A stretch of DNA of 64,000 nt. Source: Pseudoclavibacter chungangensis. Its GTDB lineage: Bacteria > Actinomycetota > Actinomycetes > Actinomycetales > Microbacteriaceae. Made by a program: the position numbers and the translations under genes. This document shows, in pieces, positions 52,769 to 61,166 of the stretch. Positions within the stretch are counted from its first letter, which is position 1, and each line of letters begins with the position of its first letter. Under the pieces are notes generated by a model. That model made no database searches. It had not been told where the DNA came from and worked only from the letters and a program-made list of their open reading frames with translations. The stretch lies in the NCBI RefSeq assembly GCF_013410545.1, contig NZ_JACCFV010000001.1, forward strand, positions 62,001 to 126,000, written 5' to 3'.

Positions 52769-52787
52769 CGTCCGGCGCTTCCGGACG
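52769..52787. terminator. Hairpin between convergent genes
   Basis: CGTCCGG (52769-52775) and CCGGACG (52781-52787) with a 5-base loop, 10 bp after the CPBP stop and 39 bp from the end of the convergent SMI1-type gene. Could end both transcripts. Confidence 0.6.
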
Positions 52788-52825
52788 GACCGGCCTCCCG
52801 CCCGCGCGGCACGGGAACGCGGCGT

Positions 52826-54250
52826 TCAGGCGTGTGTCGTGACGAGCCGTTCGATCTCGTCCTCGGTCAGGTCGAGCGCCCGGATGGGCGTCAGATCGAA
52901 CGGGGCGAGGATGCGGGTGAGGCCCGCGAGCATGGCCTGGTCGGTGGGCGTGAGCGGCCAGCGCAGCCGGCGCGCGTGCTGCTTCGCCGCGTCGACGTAG
53001 AGCGGCACCATCTCGCGCTCGCGCGCGACGTCTCGCCACACGAGGTCGTTGAGGACGTCGAGGAGCGCGACGAGGTGCTCGGGGTTGCGGTCCTCGAACG
53101 CCGTCGCGACGACGCCCGTGAAGTCGGTGGGGCGGTAGACGCGACGCAGCAGCCGGATCGCTTCGAGTCGCGTGCCGTCGTTGCGGTGTCGCGCGTACCC
53201 TTCGAGGCGGCGGGCGAGTGACGCGCTCGAGTCCTTGAGCGCGAACTCCGCGGCGACGACCGCTCGCGTCCCCTCGGCGGCCGTCTCGAAGCGCGACCCC
53301 ATGAGCTGCTCGACGATGAGGTCCGCGAACTCGTCGATGTAGCTCGCGGGGCACCCGGACAGCGCCGAGCACACGGCCGTGAGGTCGACGAGCAGCCAGT
53401 CCAGCAGGAGGGGGGCCGCGCGGCGCTTGTCGTGCTGCACGAGGGTCGCGAGGAGCGACGGTGCCTGCTCCTCGTGCGTGTGCAACGAGCGGGCGAGCGT
53501 CGCGAGGGTCGTGGGCGAGAGCTCGTCGAGGTCGCGCAGTGCGAGCAGGTGGGCCTCGGCCTGGCGTGCGTCGGGGGCGTCGAGGAACCCGGCGAGCAGT
53601 TCCTCCTCGCTGCCGCGGGGCCGGAACCACGCGGTGCTGCGCAGGTGCTCACCGCCGAGGCGCGCGTAGTCCCCGTCGAGGATCTCGTCGAGCCAGCGCT
53701 CGTACTGGTCGAGGAACGTCGCCTCCCACAGGAACACCGGCTGACGAAGACCACCCGGGTGGCAGGCGGCGAGCCGGCCCCGGTACGGGCCGTTGAGCAC
53801 GAGCCCGATGAAGTTGCCGCCCGACCAGCGGAACCCGTTCGCGGCGATCGGGAGGATGCCGTCGTTCGTCGCGTCGGCATCGCCCGTGCCGTACTCGTCG
53901 TCGTCCGGCGTCGCGGTGCACTCGGCCTTCAGGTGGCCGATGAGCGCGTCGTCGACGGGGAGCGGCGGATCGAGGTCGAGCTCGGCGTCCCCTGCGCGCA
54001 CGTCGGGCAGTACGGCGAGCCTGCCGGTCGGGAACGCACCGCCGTCGCCGATCTCCGTCACGAAGCGTCGGTAGTCGGCGGGGAGCGAGACGCCGAGACA
54101 CTTCTCGAGTGCCGCGACCTTGGGTTCGGTCGCGACGGGGCCGAGGGCGAACTCGTGCTCGTCGGCACCGTCGATCCGGGAGCGTCGCGGATACTCCCGC
54201 GCAAGCTCGAGCTTGGCGCGGATCCGTTCCAGCTGCGCGTCCTCCGACAT
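52826..54250 (-). CDS. SMI1/KNR4-family protein with C-terminal helical repeats
   Basis: 474 residues from the ATG at 54250. The N-terminal 190 residues match SMI1/KNR4 (VAALEKCLGVSLPADYRRFV, EIGDGGAF, then NGFRWSGGNFIGLVLNGPYR and FLDQYERWLDEIL). In bacteria this superfamily includes immunity proteins against polymorphic toxins as well as housekeeping proteins. The rest consists of Ala/Leu/Asp-rich helices resembling HEAT-like repeats (SLHTHEEQAPSLLATLVQHD, then LARRLEGYARHRNDGTRLEA). No toxin gene is seen next to it except the RES module just upstream, which has its own antitoxin. Confidence 0.78.
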   Translation of the reverse strand: MSEDAQLERIRAKLELAREYPRRSRIDGADEHEFALGPVATEPKVAALEKCLGVSLPADYRRFVTEIGDGGAFPTGRLAVLPDVRAGDAELDLDPPLPVDDALIGHLKAECTATPDDDEYGTGDADATNDGILPIAANGFRWSGGNFIGLVLNGPYRGRLAACHPGGLRQPVFLWEATFLDQYERWLDEILDGDYARLGGEHLRSTAWFRPRGSEEELLAGFLDAPDARQAEAHLLALRDLDELSPTTLATLARSLHTHEEQAPSLLATLVQHDKRRAAPLLLDWLLVDLTAVCSALSGCPASYIDEFADLIVEQLMGSRFETAAEGTRAVVAAEFALKDSSASLARRLEGYARHRNDGTRLEAIRLLRRVYRPTDFTGVVATAFEDRNPEHLVALLDVLNDLVWRDVAREREMVPLYVDAAKQHARRLRWPLTPTDQAMLAGLTRILAPFDLTPIRALDLTEDEIERLVTTHA

Positions 54251-54372
54251 ACGATCACCGTACGTTCCCCGGGTTGCCGACGTCGATGGGGAGCGGTGCG
54301 CATGGGACCGGCGGTGCGGATGTGCGCGATGTGGCAGAATCCACGTCCCGCGGGGTCATGCGCGCGGCGCCC

Positions 54373-55037
54373 TCAGTGGATGGTGATGCCGAAGTCGCTC
54401 GCGGCCTTCAGGAGTTCGGGGGTGTTGCGCTCGATCGAATGTGATCGTTGGTGACGGACCTCGGTTCCGCCGAAGATCGCCCAACATTCGCCGCTCTCGA
54501 ACTTCGAGCAGAAGCGAATGCCCGAGTACCGTGGCGCACCGGTTTCGTCGGTTGCGGCGTCCGCCCACGCGGCGATCGATCGCGTCAGGAGTCGATTGCC
54601 GCTGCGAAACGCGGAGGCGTCGAGGTTCGGGAGGTCGTGTCGAGCGAGGTCGTCGGCGAGTTCGCCGCGAGGACCGTCAGCGTCGCATCGCGCTCCACAT
54701 CGAGGAACGGCAGTGCGTCCACGGTGCGAAACTCGACCAGGACGCGAGCATCGCGCCAGGATGCCGGAATGCTCCCGACGTTCAGGTAGCCCTCCTCCGC
54801 GAACCGTCGAGCCCCGGGTGCCGGGCGCAGGCGTTGGATGACCTCCTTGTACGCGCACGTCGCTTCCGATGCCGCGTAGAGGACGCCCGCCCCGACCACG
54901 TCGAAACGACTCCCCGCCCGCGGACGGGCGGCCTCGAGCGGATCGATCGCCGCGAATCGGAGTGGGTACTCTTTCCTTCCGACGTGGAAGAGGCGCTCGG
55001 GAGGTGCTGCGACCCGAACGTCAGGCGTGCTCTGCAT
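54373..55037 (-). pseudogene. RES-domain toxin, second copy, frameshifted
   Basis: From the ATG at 55037 the product reads RES-like sequence (ERLFHVGRKEYPLRF, GSRFDVVGAGVLYAASEATC, AYKEVIQRLRPAPGARRFAE) until about 54665, after which the matching sequence (GELADDLARHDLPNLDASAF, RSGNRLLTRSIAAWADA, ending DFGITIH at 54373) is one frame away; a one-base loss at the GCGGCGAA (minus sense) explains it. As written, the frame ends at 54585, truncating the toxin after 150 residues. The conserved Arg and Glu of the RES fold are before the break. A toxin disabled by mutation next to a still-intact antitoxin is a common outcome, but a read error must be ruled out. Confidence 0.82.
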
Positions 55038-55410
55038 ACGCTCTCGCAGCGGAGAGCACATCGCGTTCGTGTCCGGCGCGGAACTCGTCGACGGGCGTTT
55101 CATCGTCCAGGTTCGGATTCATGCCGATGAACCAGGCCCTGGCGACGTGCCCGTCGTCGACCCCCGCGATGGTGGAGTAGCAGAGGAACAGGCTTCGGAG
55201 TGCCCGCTCGGGCCCGTCGGCGAGACGGAATTCGGCCTTCTCGATCCACCGTCGGATGGTGCGCTCGTCGACATTGAGTGCATGAGCGACGACCTTGCGT
55301 CCGAGGTTCTGCGTCAGCGTCAGGAGGATGTCGCCCGCCGGGTGGCGGACCGATGCGTCGTGGGCGGTGCGAGCAGGCGGGGTGGTCGCGTTGCGCTGAA
55401 GGCTCTCCAT
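55021..55410 (-). CDS. Xre/MbcA-type antitoxin, second copy
   Basis: 129 residues from the ATG at 55410 with AAGGA nine bases upstream. Helix-turn-helix region LGRKVVAHALNVDERTIRRW and the partner-binding signature HVARAWFIGMNPNLDDETPV, shared with the antitoxin at 5768. It overlaps the RES start by 17 bases. The segment upstream of the start holds GTGAC...GTCAC (an inverted repeat at about 55453-55476) within a less GC-rich promoter, a possible autoregulatory site. Confidence 0.85.
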   Translation of the reverse strand: MESLQRNATTPPARTAHDASVRHPAGDILLTLTQNLGRKVVAHALNVDERTIRRWIEKAEFRLADGPERALRSLFLCYSTIAGVDDGHVARAWFIGMNPNLDDETPVDEFRAGHERDVLSAARAYAEHA

Positions 55411-55616
55411 TGGTTCGTGTCCTTGGTGTGTTCGTGAGGAGTCAACCGGTGTGTGTGACGTTGACCGAATTGTGTCACGAATATGTCCGGACGGCGTATG
55501 GGTTCCCCGGTTCACGGGGCGCGTTCACGGTTGTCTCGGGCACGTGCGACGCCGGTACTCGTCCGGAACCGGGCACCGACGACGGTGCGGAACGTTCGGT
55601 CACGCGCGTGGCGGCC

Positions 55617-56309
55617 TCACGCCGCTCGGTCGAGCGCGACGAGGAACTCGATCGAGCCGGTCGGTTCGACCTGCACGAAACCGAGGTTCGGTGCCTCGAC
55701 GCCGTAGTCCGCGAACGTGATCGGCACCGAGCCCGCGATCTGCACCTGCTCGCCGTTCAGGGCGGCCTCGACCTCGGCCGTGACGGGCACGGTCTGCCCG
55801 TGCAGCGTGAGCTCGCCGGTCACCGTCGCCGTCACCGTCCCGCCGTCCGCGAGCGACTCGATGCCCGTGATCGGTTCGGTCAGCGTGAACGTCGCCTCGG
55901 GGTAGGTGTCGGTCTGCAGCGCGGTCTCGCGGAAGTAGTCGTCGCGATTGCCGTTGTCGGTCGCGACGGTCGTGAGATCGACGACGATCGTGGCGGCCGT
56001 GATCGTCGTCCCGTCGGACGAGACGGTGCCCGTCACGTCCTCCGTGCGGCCCGTGACGGTCACGTCGCCGCCATTGAGCACCTCGTCGACGCGATAGCCC
56101 GCATAGCTCCCGCTCGCGACCGTCCACTCGCCGGCGAGATCGACATCGCTCGCGTCGGTCGCGGTCGCAGCGGCGACGGTCGGTGCCGGGCTCTCGGCAT
56201 CCGCCGCGGAGCTCCGGTACACGTTCACGCCGATGAGGACACCGACCGCGCCGAGCACGAGGACGGCCGCGGCGATGATGCCGATGATGACGAGGGGCTT
56301 CTTCCGCAT
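55617..56309 (-). CDS. YceI-family protein with N-terminal membrane anchor
   Basis: 230 residues from the ATG at 56309. One N-terminal hydrophobic segment (PLVIIGIIAAAVLVLGAVGV) and an extracytoplasmic lipocalin-like YceI domain from about residue 58: LAGEWTVASGSYAGYRVDEV, GELTLHGQTVPVTAEVEAAL and a final EFLVALDRA. YceI proteins bind isoprenoids or other lipids. Precedes a 34-residue hydrophobic ORF on the same strand upstream. Confidence 0.88.
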   Translation of the reverse strand: MRKKPLVIIGIIAAAVLVLGAVGVLIGVNVYRSSAADAESPAPTVAAATATDASDVDLAGEWTVASGSYAGYRVDEVLNGGDVTVTGRTEDVTGTVSSDGTTITAATIVVDLTTVATDNGNRDDYFRETALQTDTYPEATFTLTEPITGIESLADGGTVTATVTGELTLHGQTVPVTAEVEAALNGEQVQIAGSVPITFADYGVEAPNLGFVQVEPTGSIEFLVALDRAA

Positions 56310-56514
56310 GGGACTCCTGACGACGGTGCGTGCAGCACTTCGAGTTTCACTTGCGGGTACAAGTGTTCCGGATGGTCCTATGCGTGGGCTATGTCGCGTG
56401 CCAGGAGTGCCCGTGACGTCCGTGATGTCCCGGGCTGTCGCCGGGCCGGTTCGGTGACATGGCCTGTGCGGTCGCCGGGTCCGGCGCCGGTGCCTCGACG
56501 CTCGAATGGTGCCG

Positions 56515-56619
56515 TCAGCCGCCCATGCCGACGAACACGAAGCCGACGAGGACGAGCGCACCGACGAGGAGCGCGCCGACGACGAGCAGGACGATGAGGG
56601 CGATGGGGTTGGTGCGCAT
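56515..56619 (-). CDS. 34-residue hydrophobic peptide (single membrane segment)
   Basis: ATG at 56619, GGAG five bases upstream, stop at 56515. The product is one membrane helix between a short MRTNP head and a VGMGG tail. The size, ribosome-binding site, and clean helix suggest a genuine small membrane protein; such ORFs are often missed. It lies between the HpaI-like gene (same strand, 137 bp upstream) and YceI (205 bp downstream). Function unknown. Confidence 0.6.
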   Translation of the reverse strand: MRTNPIALIVLLVVGALLVGALVLVGFVFVGMGG

Positions 56620-56755
56620 GATTCTCCGTGATCGTCGATGGGCGCCGGAAGGCGCGCGTCGCGGGCCGCCGACGGATGCGGTGGTGGACCCACCGGCCAC
56701 GCGCATCGACCGGTTCGTCGCGTGACCGACGCGACGCCCGTTCTCCCGCGTGGCG

Positions 56756-57574
56756 TCAGTAGCTTGCCCGCGCCGGCCCGTCGTCCGCGTCGGTCGCCGG
56801 GATGAAGCGTGTCGCGAGCGCCTCACCGGCGCGCGCGACGACGGCGACGTCGGCGCCCACGAGCGCGAAATCGGCGCCCGCGAGGAGGTAGCGGTCGGCG
56901 ACCTCGGGGTTGAACGCATTGACGCCGACGGGGACTCCGAGCGTGTTCGCGGCCCGGATCGTCCGTTCGACCGATGCGACGACGTCGGGGTGCTCCTGCT
57001 GACCGAGCAGACCCATCGAGGCGGCGAGGTCGCTCGGGCCGATGAAGATCCCGGCGAGTCCCTCGGTGCGGGCGATGTCCTCGGCGTTCGCGACGGCCTC
57101 GGCGGTCTCGATCTGCACGGTCACGGACACGAGGTCGTGGGCGCGCGCGAGATAGTCCTCGACGCGGTTCCAGCGGGCACCGCGCGCGAGTGCCGAGCCG
57201 ACACCGCGCACGCCGCGCGGTGGGTAGCGCGACGCGGCGACGGCCGCGGCGGCCTCCTCGGCCGTGTTCACCATCGGGACGAGCAGGTTCTGTGCGCCGA
57301 GGTCGAGGTACTGCTTGATGAGGACGGCGTCACCGACGGGTACGCGCACGACGGGCGTGATCGGGTAGGCGGCGACGGCCTGCAGCTGCAACTGGATCGA
57401 CTCGAGCCCGAGCGGTGCGTGCTCTGCGTCGATGAGCAACCAGTCGAGGCCCGATCCGGCGCAGATCTCGGCGACGAGCGGGCTGCCCGAGCACACCCAC
57501 ATGCCGATGAGCGGTCGGTCGGCGTCGTCCAGCCGATCGGCGAACGTGGGCGGCAGGTCTACACGAAACGGCAC
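56756..57574 (-). CDS. hpaI: HpcH/HpaI-type 4-hydroxy-2-oxo-acid aldolase
   Basis: 272 residues from the GTG at 57574, inside the end of the hydratase gene (16-bp overlap). Class II aldolase of the HpaI type: IGMWVCSGSPLVAEICAGSG, DWLLIDAEHAPLG, VRVPVGDAVLIKQYLDLGAQ, LLVPMVNTAEEA, YPPRGVRGVGSAL and GLAGIFIGPSDLAASMG, with metal Glu and Asp in QIETAEAV and GPSD. It splits 4-hydroxy-2-oxoheptanedioate-like compounds to pyruvate and an aldehyde in homoprotocatechuate meta-cleavage. Directly follows the hydratase, the natural pathway order. Earlier pathway genes are not in the window. Confidence 0.88.
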   Translation of the reverse strand: MPFRVDLPPTFADRLDDADRPLIGMWVCSGSPLVAEICAGSGLDWLLIDAEHAPLGLESIQLQLQAVAAYPITPVVRVPVGDAVLIKQYLDLGAQNLLVPMVNTAEEAAAAVAASRYPPRGVRGVGSALARGARWNRVEDYLARAHDLVSVTVQIETAEAVANAEDIARTEGLAGIFIGPSDLAASMGLLGQQEHPDVVASVERTIRAANTLGVPVGVNAFNPEVADRYLLAGADFALVGADVAVVARAGEALATRFIPATDADDGPARASY

Positions 57575-58344
57575 GAGATCGTCCCCATCCGTCCGTAGTC
57601 GCACACGACGCTGTCGCCCTTCGAGACCCACATGGGCCGCGTGAAGGAACCCGCGAGGATGATCTCGCCCGCTTCGAGTCGGGCGCCGTGCTGGTGGAAC
57701 TTGTTCGCGAGCCACGCGACGCCGGTCGCGGGGTGGTTGAGGACGCCCGCAGCGACACCCGTCTCCTCGATCGTCTCGTTGCGGTAGAGGAGGGCCGAGA
57801 CCCAGCGCAGGTCGATCTCGTCGGGTCGCATCGGGTTGCCGCCGAGCACCATGCCGCCGTAGGCCGCGTTGTCCGAGATCGTGTCGACGATCGTGCGGCC
57901 CTCGAGCTCGATGTGCGAGTTGAGGACCTCGAGTGCCGGCGTGACGTACTCCGTCGCGCGCAGCACGTCGAAGAGTGAGCAGGCCGGCCCCTCGAGCGGG
58001 GTCTTGAGCACGAACGCGAGCTCGACCTCGATGCGGACGTTCGAGAAGTCGTCGTGGGGGATGACCGAACCGTTCTGGTAGACGGTGTCGTCGAACATGA
58101 CGCCGTAGTCGGGCTCGGAGATGCCCGTCGCCTGCTGCATCGCCTTCGAGGTGAGCCCGATCTTGCGGCCCACGAGCGTCCGCCCGGAGGCGAGCATCTG
58201 ATCGCGCCAGAGGCCCTGGATCGCGTACGAGTCCTCGACGGTCGCGTCCGGGTAGCGCGCGGTGATGCGGGGGATGACGGTCTTCGTGCGATCGGCCTCG
58301 GCGAGCTCGCTCGCGATGGCTTCGATGACGTGCGGTTCGAGCAT
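57559..58344 (-). CDS. hpaH: 2-oxo-hept-4-ene-1,7-dioate hydratase (HpaH-like)
   Basis: 261 residues from the ATG at 58344 (another in-frame ATG lies at 58362). Fumarylacetoacetase/hydratase-family sequence VEDSYAIQGLWRDQMLASGR, GRKIGLTSKAMQQATGISEP, DYGVMFDD and RIEVELAFVLKTPLEG, with metal-binding acids in RIEVE and ALEVLNSHIE. It hydrates the enol diacid ahead of the aldolase. Coupled with hpaI by overlap. Together they are the last two steps of 4-hydroxyphenylacetate or homoprotocatechuate breakdown. Confidence 0.88.
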   Translation of the reverse strand: MLEPHVIEAIASELAEADRTKTVIPRITARYPDATVEDSYAIQGLWRDQMLASGRTLVGRKIGLTSKAMQQATGISEPDYGVMFDDTVYQNGSVIPHDDFSNVRIEVELAFVLKTPLEGPACSLFDVLRATEYVTPALEVLNSHIELEGRTIVDTISDNAAYGGMVLGGNPMRPDEIDLRWVSALLYRNETIEETGVAAGVLNHPATGVAWLANKFHQHGARLEAGEIILAGSFTRPMWVSKGDSVVCDYGRMGTISCRFV

Positions 58345-58441
58345 GTGGGCATTGTCCCGCATCGTCCGTGCCGCTCGCATTGCACGAGCGGCCGGATGTG
58401 CATCGGTGTCTCGCCGGTCGGGTCGTTTCGTTCCGGCCGGG

Positions 58442-58984
58442 TCAGGCCGTGCCGGGCCGGGCGCGGCCGAGCAGTCCGGCGCGCACGAGCAGCAGGTACA
58501 GCTCACAGCCGAGGCAGAAGCCGATCGAGGCGTTGAGGAAGGCAGCGGCGAACGCGGCACCGGCGGCGATCGGGAGGGCGAGCGGGACGCCGAGGAGGTG
58601 CAGCAGGAGGCCGACACCGACGACGAGCAGCCCCACGAGCTGCGCGAAGCGCGGCGGACGTGGGTCCTCCAACTCGGTCGGCGGTGCGAGTCGTGGTGCG
58701 ACCGCGGTTCGGAACAGGGCGCTCCACGGCTGGGTCCGCGGGGACACGAGCGACCAGGCGAACAGGAGCGCGACGACGAGGAGCACCAGGAATCCCGGAT
58801 CGAGCGCGCGTTCGAGCAGCGGGGTCGACGGGAGCGCGAAGCGGCCGGCGTCGGTCCGCGTGGCGACCCCGGTGAGTGCGAGCACGATGCCGACGACGAG
58901 GAGCGCGGAGGTGATCCAGGCGGCGAAGCGTGGGCCGCGCGGGTCGATTCCGCGGGGTGTGGACGTCGGTGCGGTGGAGCTCAT
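58442..58984 (-). CDS. DUF4395 membrane protein
   Basis: 180 residues from the ATG at 58984. Four hydrophobic segments; N-terminal DPRGPRFAAWITSALLVVGI and the late FLNASIGFCLGCELYLLL with a CLGC cysteine pair are the DUF4395 signatures. DUF4395 proteins regularly neighbour thioredoxin-like or sulfurtransferase genes and may transfer thiol or reducing power across the membrane; here a thioredoxin-like gene lies 93 bp upstream. Confidence 0.88.
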   Translation of the reverse strand: MSSTAPTSTPRGIDPRGPRFAAWITSALLVVGIVLALTGVATRTDAGRFALPSTPLLERALDPGFLVLLVVALLFAWSLVSPRTQPWSALFRTAVAPRLAPPTELEDPRPPRFAQLVGLLVVGVGLLLHLLGVPLALPIAAGAAFAAAFLNASIGFCLGCELYLLLVRAGLLGRARPGTA

Positions 58985-59077
58985 GTCGTGTTCCGTTCTG
59001 GCGCGTGGTGCGGGTCAGTGACGAGGTGTGGGCGGGCCCGACGAGGAGAGGGGTTGGGCTTCGAGTGCCGGAGCGGG

Positions 59078-59510
59078 TCAGGCGTCGAGGAGCGACAGCT
59101 CGCGTTCGACGTCGGCCGGTTGCGGCGGTCCGTCGAACCGGCTGCGGGGTGTGCCGTCCGCGTCGAGCACGAGCACGGTCGGCGAGGCGCGCAGCGTGAA
59201 GCGGCGCGCCAGGTCGGGACGGTGGGTGACGTCGACGTCGAGGACGGTGACGCCGTCACGGGTGTCCGCGACGCGGTGCAGCAGACGTCGCGTGCCCGGG
59301 CAGCGGCTGCACACCTCGGTGCTGAACTGCACGAGTGTCGCTCGCGTGCCCCAGGCGTCGGCGTCGAGGTCGCCGGGGGCGATTCGTTCCGTGATGCCCT
59401 CGCCGTCTCCCGCGGTGCGCGCGCGTGCGACGACGCGACAGGACGAGTGCGACGACGAGCACGAGCGCGACGAAGATCCCGGTCACGAGGAGGGCGATGG
59501 TGGGGGACAC
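59078..59510 (-). pseudogene. Membrane-anchored thioredoxin-like protein, frameshifted
   Basis: From a GTG at 59510 (TATCCT six bases upstream, so perhaps leaderless) one membrane helix is read (TIALLVTGIFVALVLVVALV), then near 59428, inside CGCGCGCG, the frame is lost. The neighbouring frame continues with GDGEGITERIAPGDLDADAW, VQFSTEVCSRCPGT (thioredoxin CxxC) and LRASPTVLVLDADGTPRSRF to the stop at 59078. An indel in the CG repeat explains both halves. A restart at about 59332 would give the thioredoxin domain without anchor. Pairs with the DUF4395 gene downstream. Decay or read error. Confidence 0.75.
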
Positions 59511-59620
59511 GCCGTCAGGATAGGTCGCGCACCGTCCGCCGTCGTGCGTCGTGTCGTCACATGACGCGCCGCGCGGATCCCTGCGTCATGGCGCCGCTCG
59601 GTCCGGGCGCGCGGGCTGCG

Positions 59621-60106
59621 TCAGCGGTCCCAGGCCACGCCGAGTCGGTCGCCGGCGGGCGTGTACGTCACGGTCATCGCCTCGTCCCCCTCGTCGGGGT
59701 CGATCATGTACTCGATCACGGCGGTCGCGTCCGGGCCGGGGCGGAGGTCGATGCCCGTCGGTTCCATGGCGGCGACGAACGTGTCGACGTCGATCTCTCG
59801 CGCATCCGGGTCGAGGGTCGCGGGCCGTGGGTCGACGCCCTGGACGTGGTGGTCGAGGTAGGCGGCATCGGCCGTGAGTGCATCGCGAAGGGCCTCACGG
59901 GATCGCTCGTCGATCGTGCCGAGGTCGTCCAGGAGGCGAGTGAACGCGTCGAGCGTGGGGGTGTCGGCCGCGACGCCGGGTCGCGACCAGAGTGCCACCG
60001 CGAGGTTCTCGCCGTTCAGTTCGAGGTAGCGCTCCCAGACGACCTCGACGCGATCGGACGGCTCGGCGTCGACGCCGACGAAGTAGGGGTGTTCGAGTGA
60101 TGTCAC
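59621..60106 (-). CDS. DUF2004-like cytoplasmic protein
   Basis: 161 residues from the GTG at 60106 with AAGGAG seven bases upstream. An acidic single-domain protein with VEVVWERYLELNGENLAVAL, TPTLDAFTRLLDDLGTIDER and a closing MTVTYTPAGDRLGVAWDR. The pattern is that of DUF2004/DUF6985-type immunity-like proteins, but the assignment is not firm. No toxin gene adjacent. Confidence 0.65.
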   Translation of the reverse strand: MTSLEHPYFVGVDAEPSDRVEVVWERYLELNGENLAVALWSRPGVAADTPTLDAFTRLLDDLGTIDERSREALRDALTADAAYLDHHVQGVDPRPATLDPDAREIDVDTFVAAMEPTGIDLRPGPDATAVIEYMIDPDEGDEAMTVTYTPAGDRLGVAWDR

Positions 60107-60260
60107 GGGAACTCCTTCGTGGAAGCGATGCGCGCGTCCCATGCGGACGCGCGGTCCAAGTGAACACCACGGACGGCGGCGTGGACACCCCGGCCGCGTG
60201 CCGGGGTGTCCACGAGCGGTCCGCACGCAGGCGTGTGTCGGCGCCGGCGTGTGTGCGGGA

Positions 60261-60509
60261 TCAGCGGGTGCGGGCCTCGCCCGAGCGCACCTTGCGGCCG
60301 TCGAACGGGCCACCGACGAGGACGGCGAGCGGACACACGTTCGCCGTGCCGACGACGGCGAGGACCGCGCCGACGGCGATGAGCGCGATCGGGGCGAGGA
60401 CGGGAGCCTTCGCCAGGGCGAGGACGACGCCGAAGGTCACGAGCGCGAGTCCGAGGACGATGCGCAGGCCGCGGCCGAAGGGTGTTGCCATGAATCGTGC
60501 GAGTGCCAT
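60261..60509 (-). CDS. DUF2892-like small membrane protein
   Basis: 82 residues from the ATG at 60509. Two membrane helices (GLRIVLGLALVTFGVVLALA and APIALIAVGAVLAVVGT) and a conserved CPL motif (TANVCPLAVLVG) with a basic tail, as in the DUF2892/YgaP-tail family. It follows a Fur-family gene, with an AT-rich dyad in between. Confidence 0.8.
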   Translation of the reverse strand: MALARFMATPFGRGLRIVLGLALVTFGVVLALAKAPVLAPIALIAVGAVLAVVGTANVCPLAVLVGGPFDGRKVRSGEARTR

Positions 60510-60597
60510 GAGTGGTTCCGTTCGTGCGGTGTGGTGACGGGCGACCGCGACGCGTATCACGGTCGGGTCAGTCGGGTCACTCAAAGCATAGGGTGAA

Positions 60598-60620
60598 GAA
60601 TTAACAATCGCGAATAATTC
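60598..60620. promoter_or_regulatory. AT-rich dyad between fur and the DUF2892 gene
   Basis: GAATTA (60598-60603) and TAATTC (60615-60620) form an inverted repeat with an 11-bp spacer in an AT-rich island that is very unlike the surroundings and overlaps the Fur stop. It fits a Fur-family operator and the promoter of the small membrane protein gene (start 60509). Regulation by the adjacent Fur is inference. Confidence 0.5.
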
Positions 60621-61032
60621 ACGAATCTTTCGGAGGGTACTCGGCTGCCGGCGTAGCGGGGGACGTCGCGGCCGTGCGGCAGACGGCGCACGTGCCGCGA
60701 ACGACGAGTCCGTCGCTCGCGAGGTGGGTTCCGAGCTGTGCCTGGATCGCGTCGAGCGCCGATGGGGGGATCGTGATGTCGACGATGCCGCCGCATTTCG
60801 TGCACACGAAGTGGTCGTGTGGCTCGGGTCTCGTGTCGAGGATCGCGCCGCGACCGTCGCTCGGGACCGAGCCGATCTGGCCCCGCTCGAGCAGGCGCGC
60901 GGTGATGCGGTGCACCGACTGGAGGGAGAGGTCGGGGAGTTGGTCGACGAGTGCGTCGTGGAGTTCGAGATTGCTCGCGTGCCCGAGCCGTGCGAGGGTC
61001 GCGAGCACCGTTCGCGTCTGCAGTGTGGGCAT
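60619..61032 (-). CDS. Fur-family metalloregulator
   Basis: 137 residues from the ATG at 61032. N-terminal winged helix (TRTVLATLARLGHASNLELH, SLQSVHRITARLLERGQIGS) and a C-terminal metal/dimer domain with HDHFVCTKCGGIVDI (HxH and CxxC) and a second CAVC pair, that is a structural zinc site. Fur, Zur, PerR and Nur cannot be told apart here. Spacing to the DUF2892 gene allows one transcript, or separate control through the AT-rich dyad. Confidence 0.88.
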   Translation of the reverse strand: MPTLQTRTVLATLARLGHASNLELHDALVDQLPDLSLQSVHRITARLLERGQIGSVPSDGRGAILDTRPEPHDHFVCTKCGGIVDITIPPSALDAIQAQLGTHLASDGLVVRGTCAVCRTAATSPATPAAEYPPKDS

Positions 61033-61166
61033 GCGTCGATTCTGGAACCGTTGTGGGCCGAACTCAAGTCGGTCGTGCCCACGAGTCGGCGTGAGTCGCA
61101 TGGAAGCGGGGGAGGATGGGGGATCGCTGACCGTCCGGGGAAGCGACCTGACGTGGGGGAGGCGGC

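Noticed and set aside
52826..54250. SMI1/KNR4 protein as immunity protein of a polymorphic toxin system
   Set aside because: No polymorphic toxin, secretion or repeat gene is adjacent, and the C-terminal helical part is not typical of short immunity proteins.
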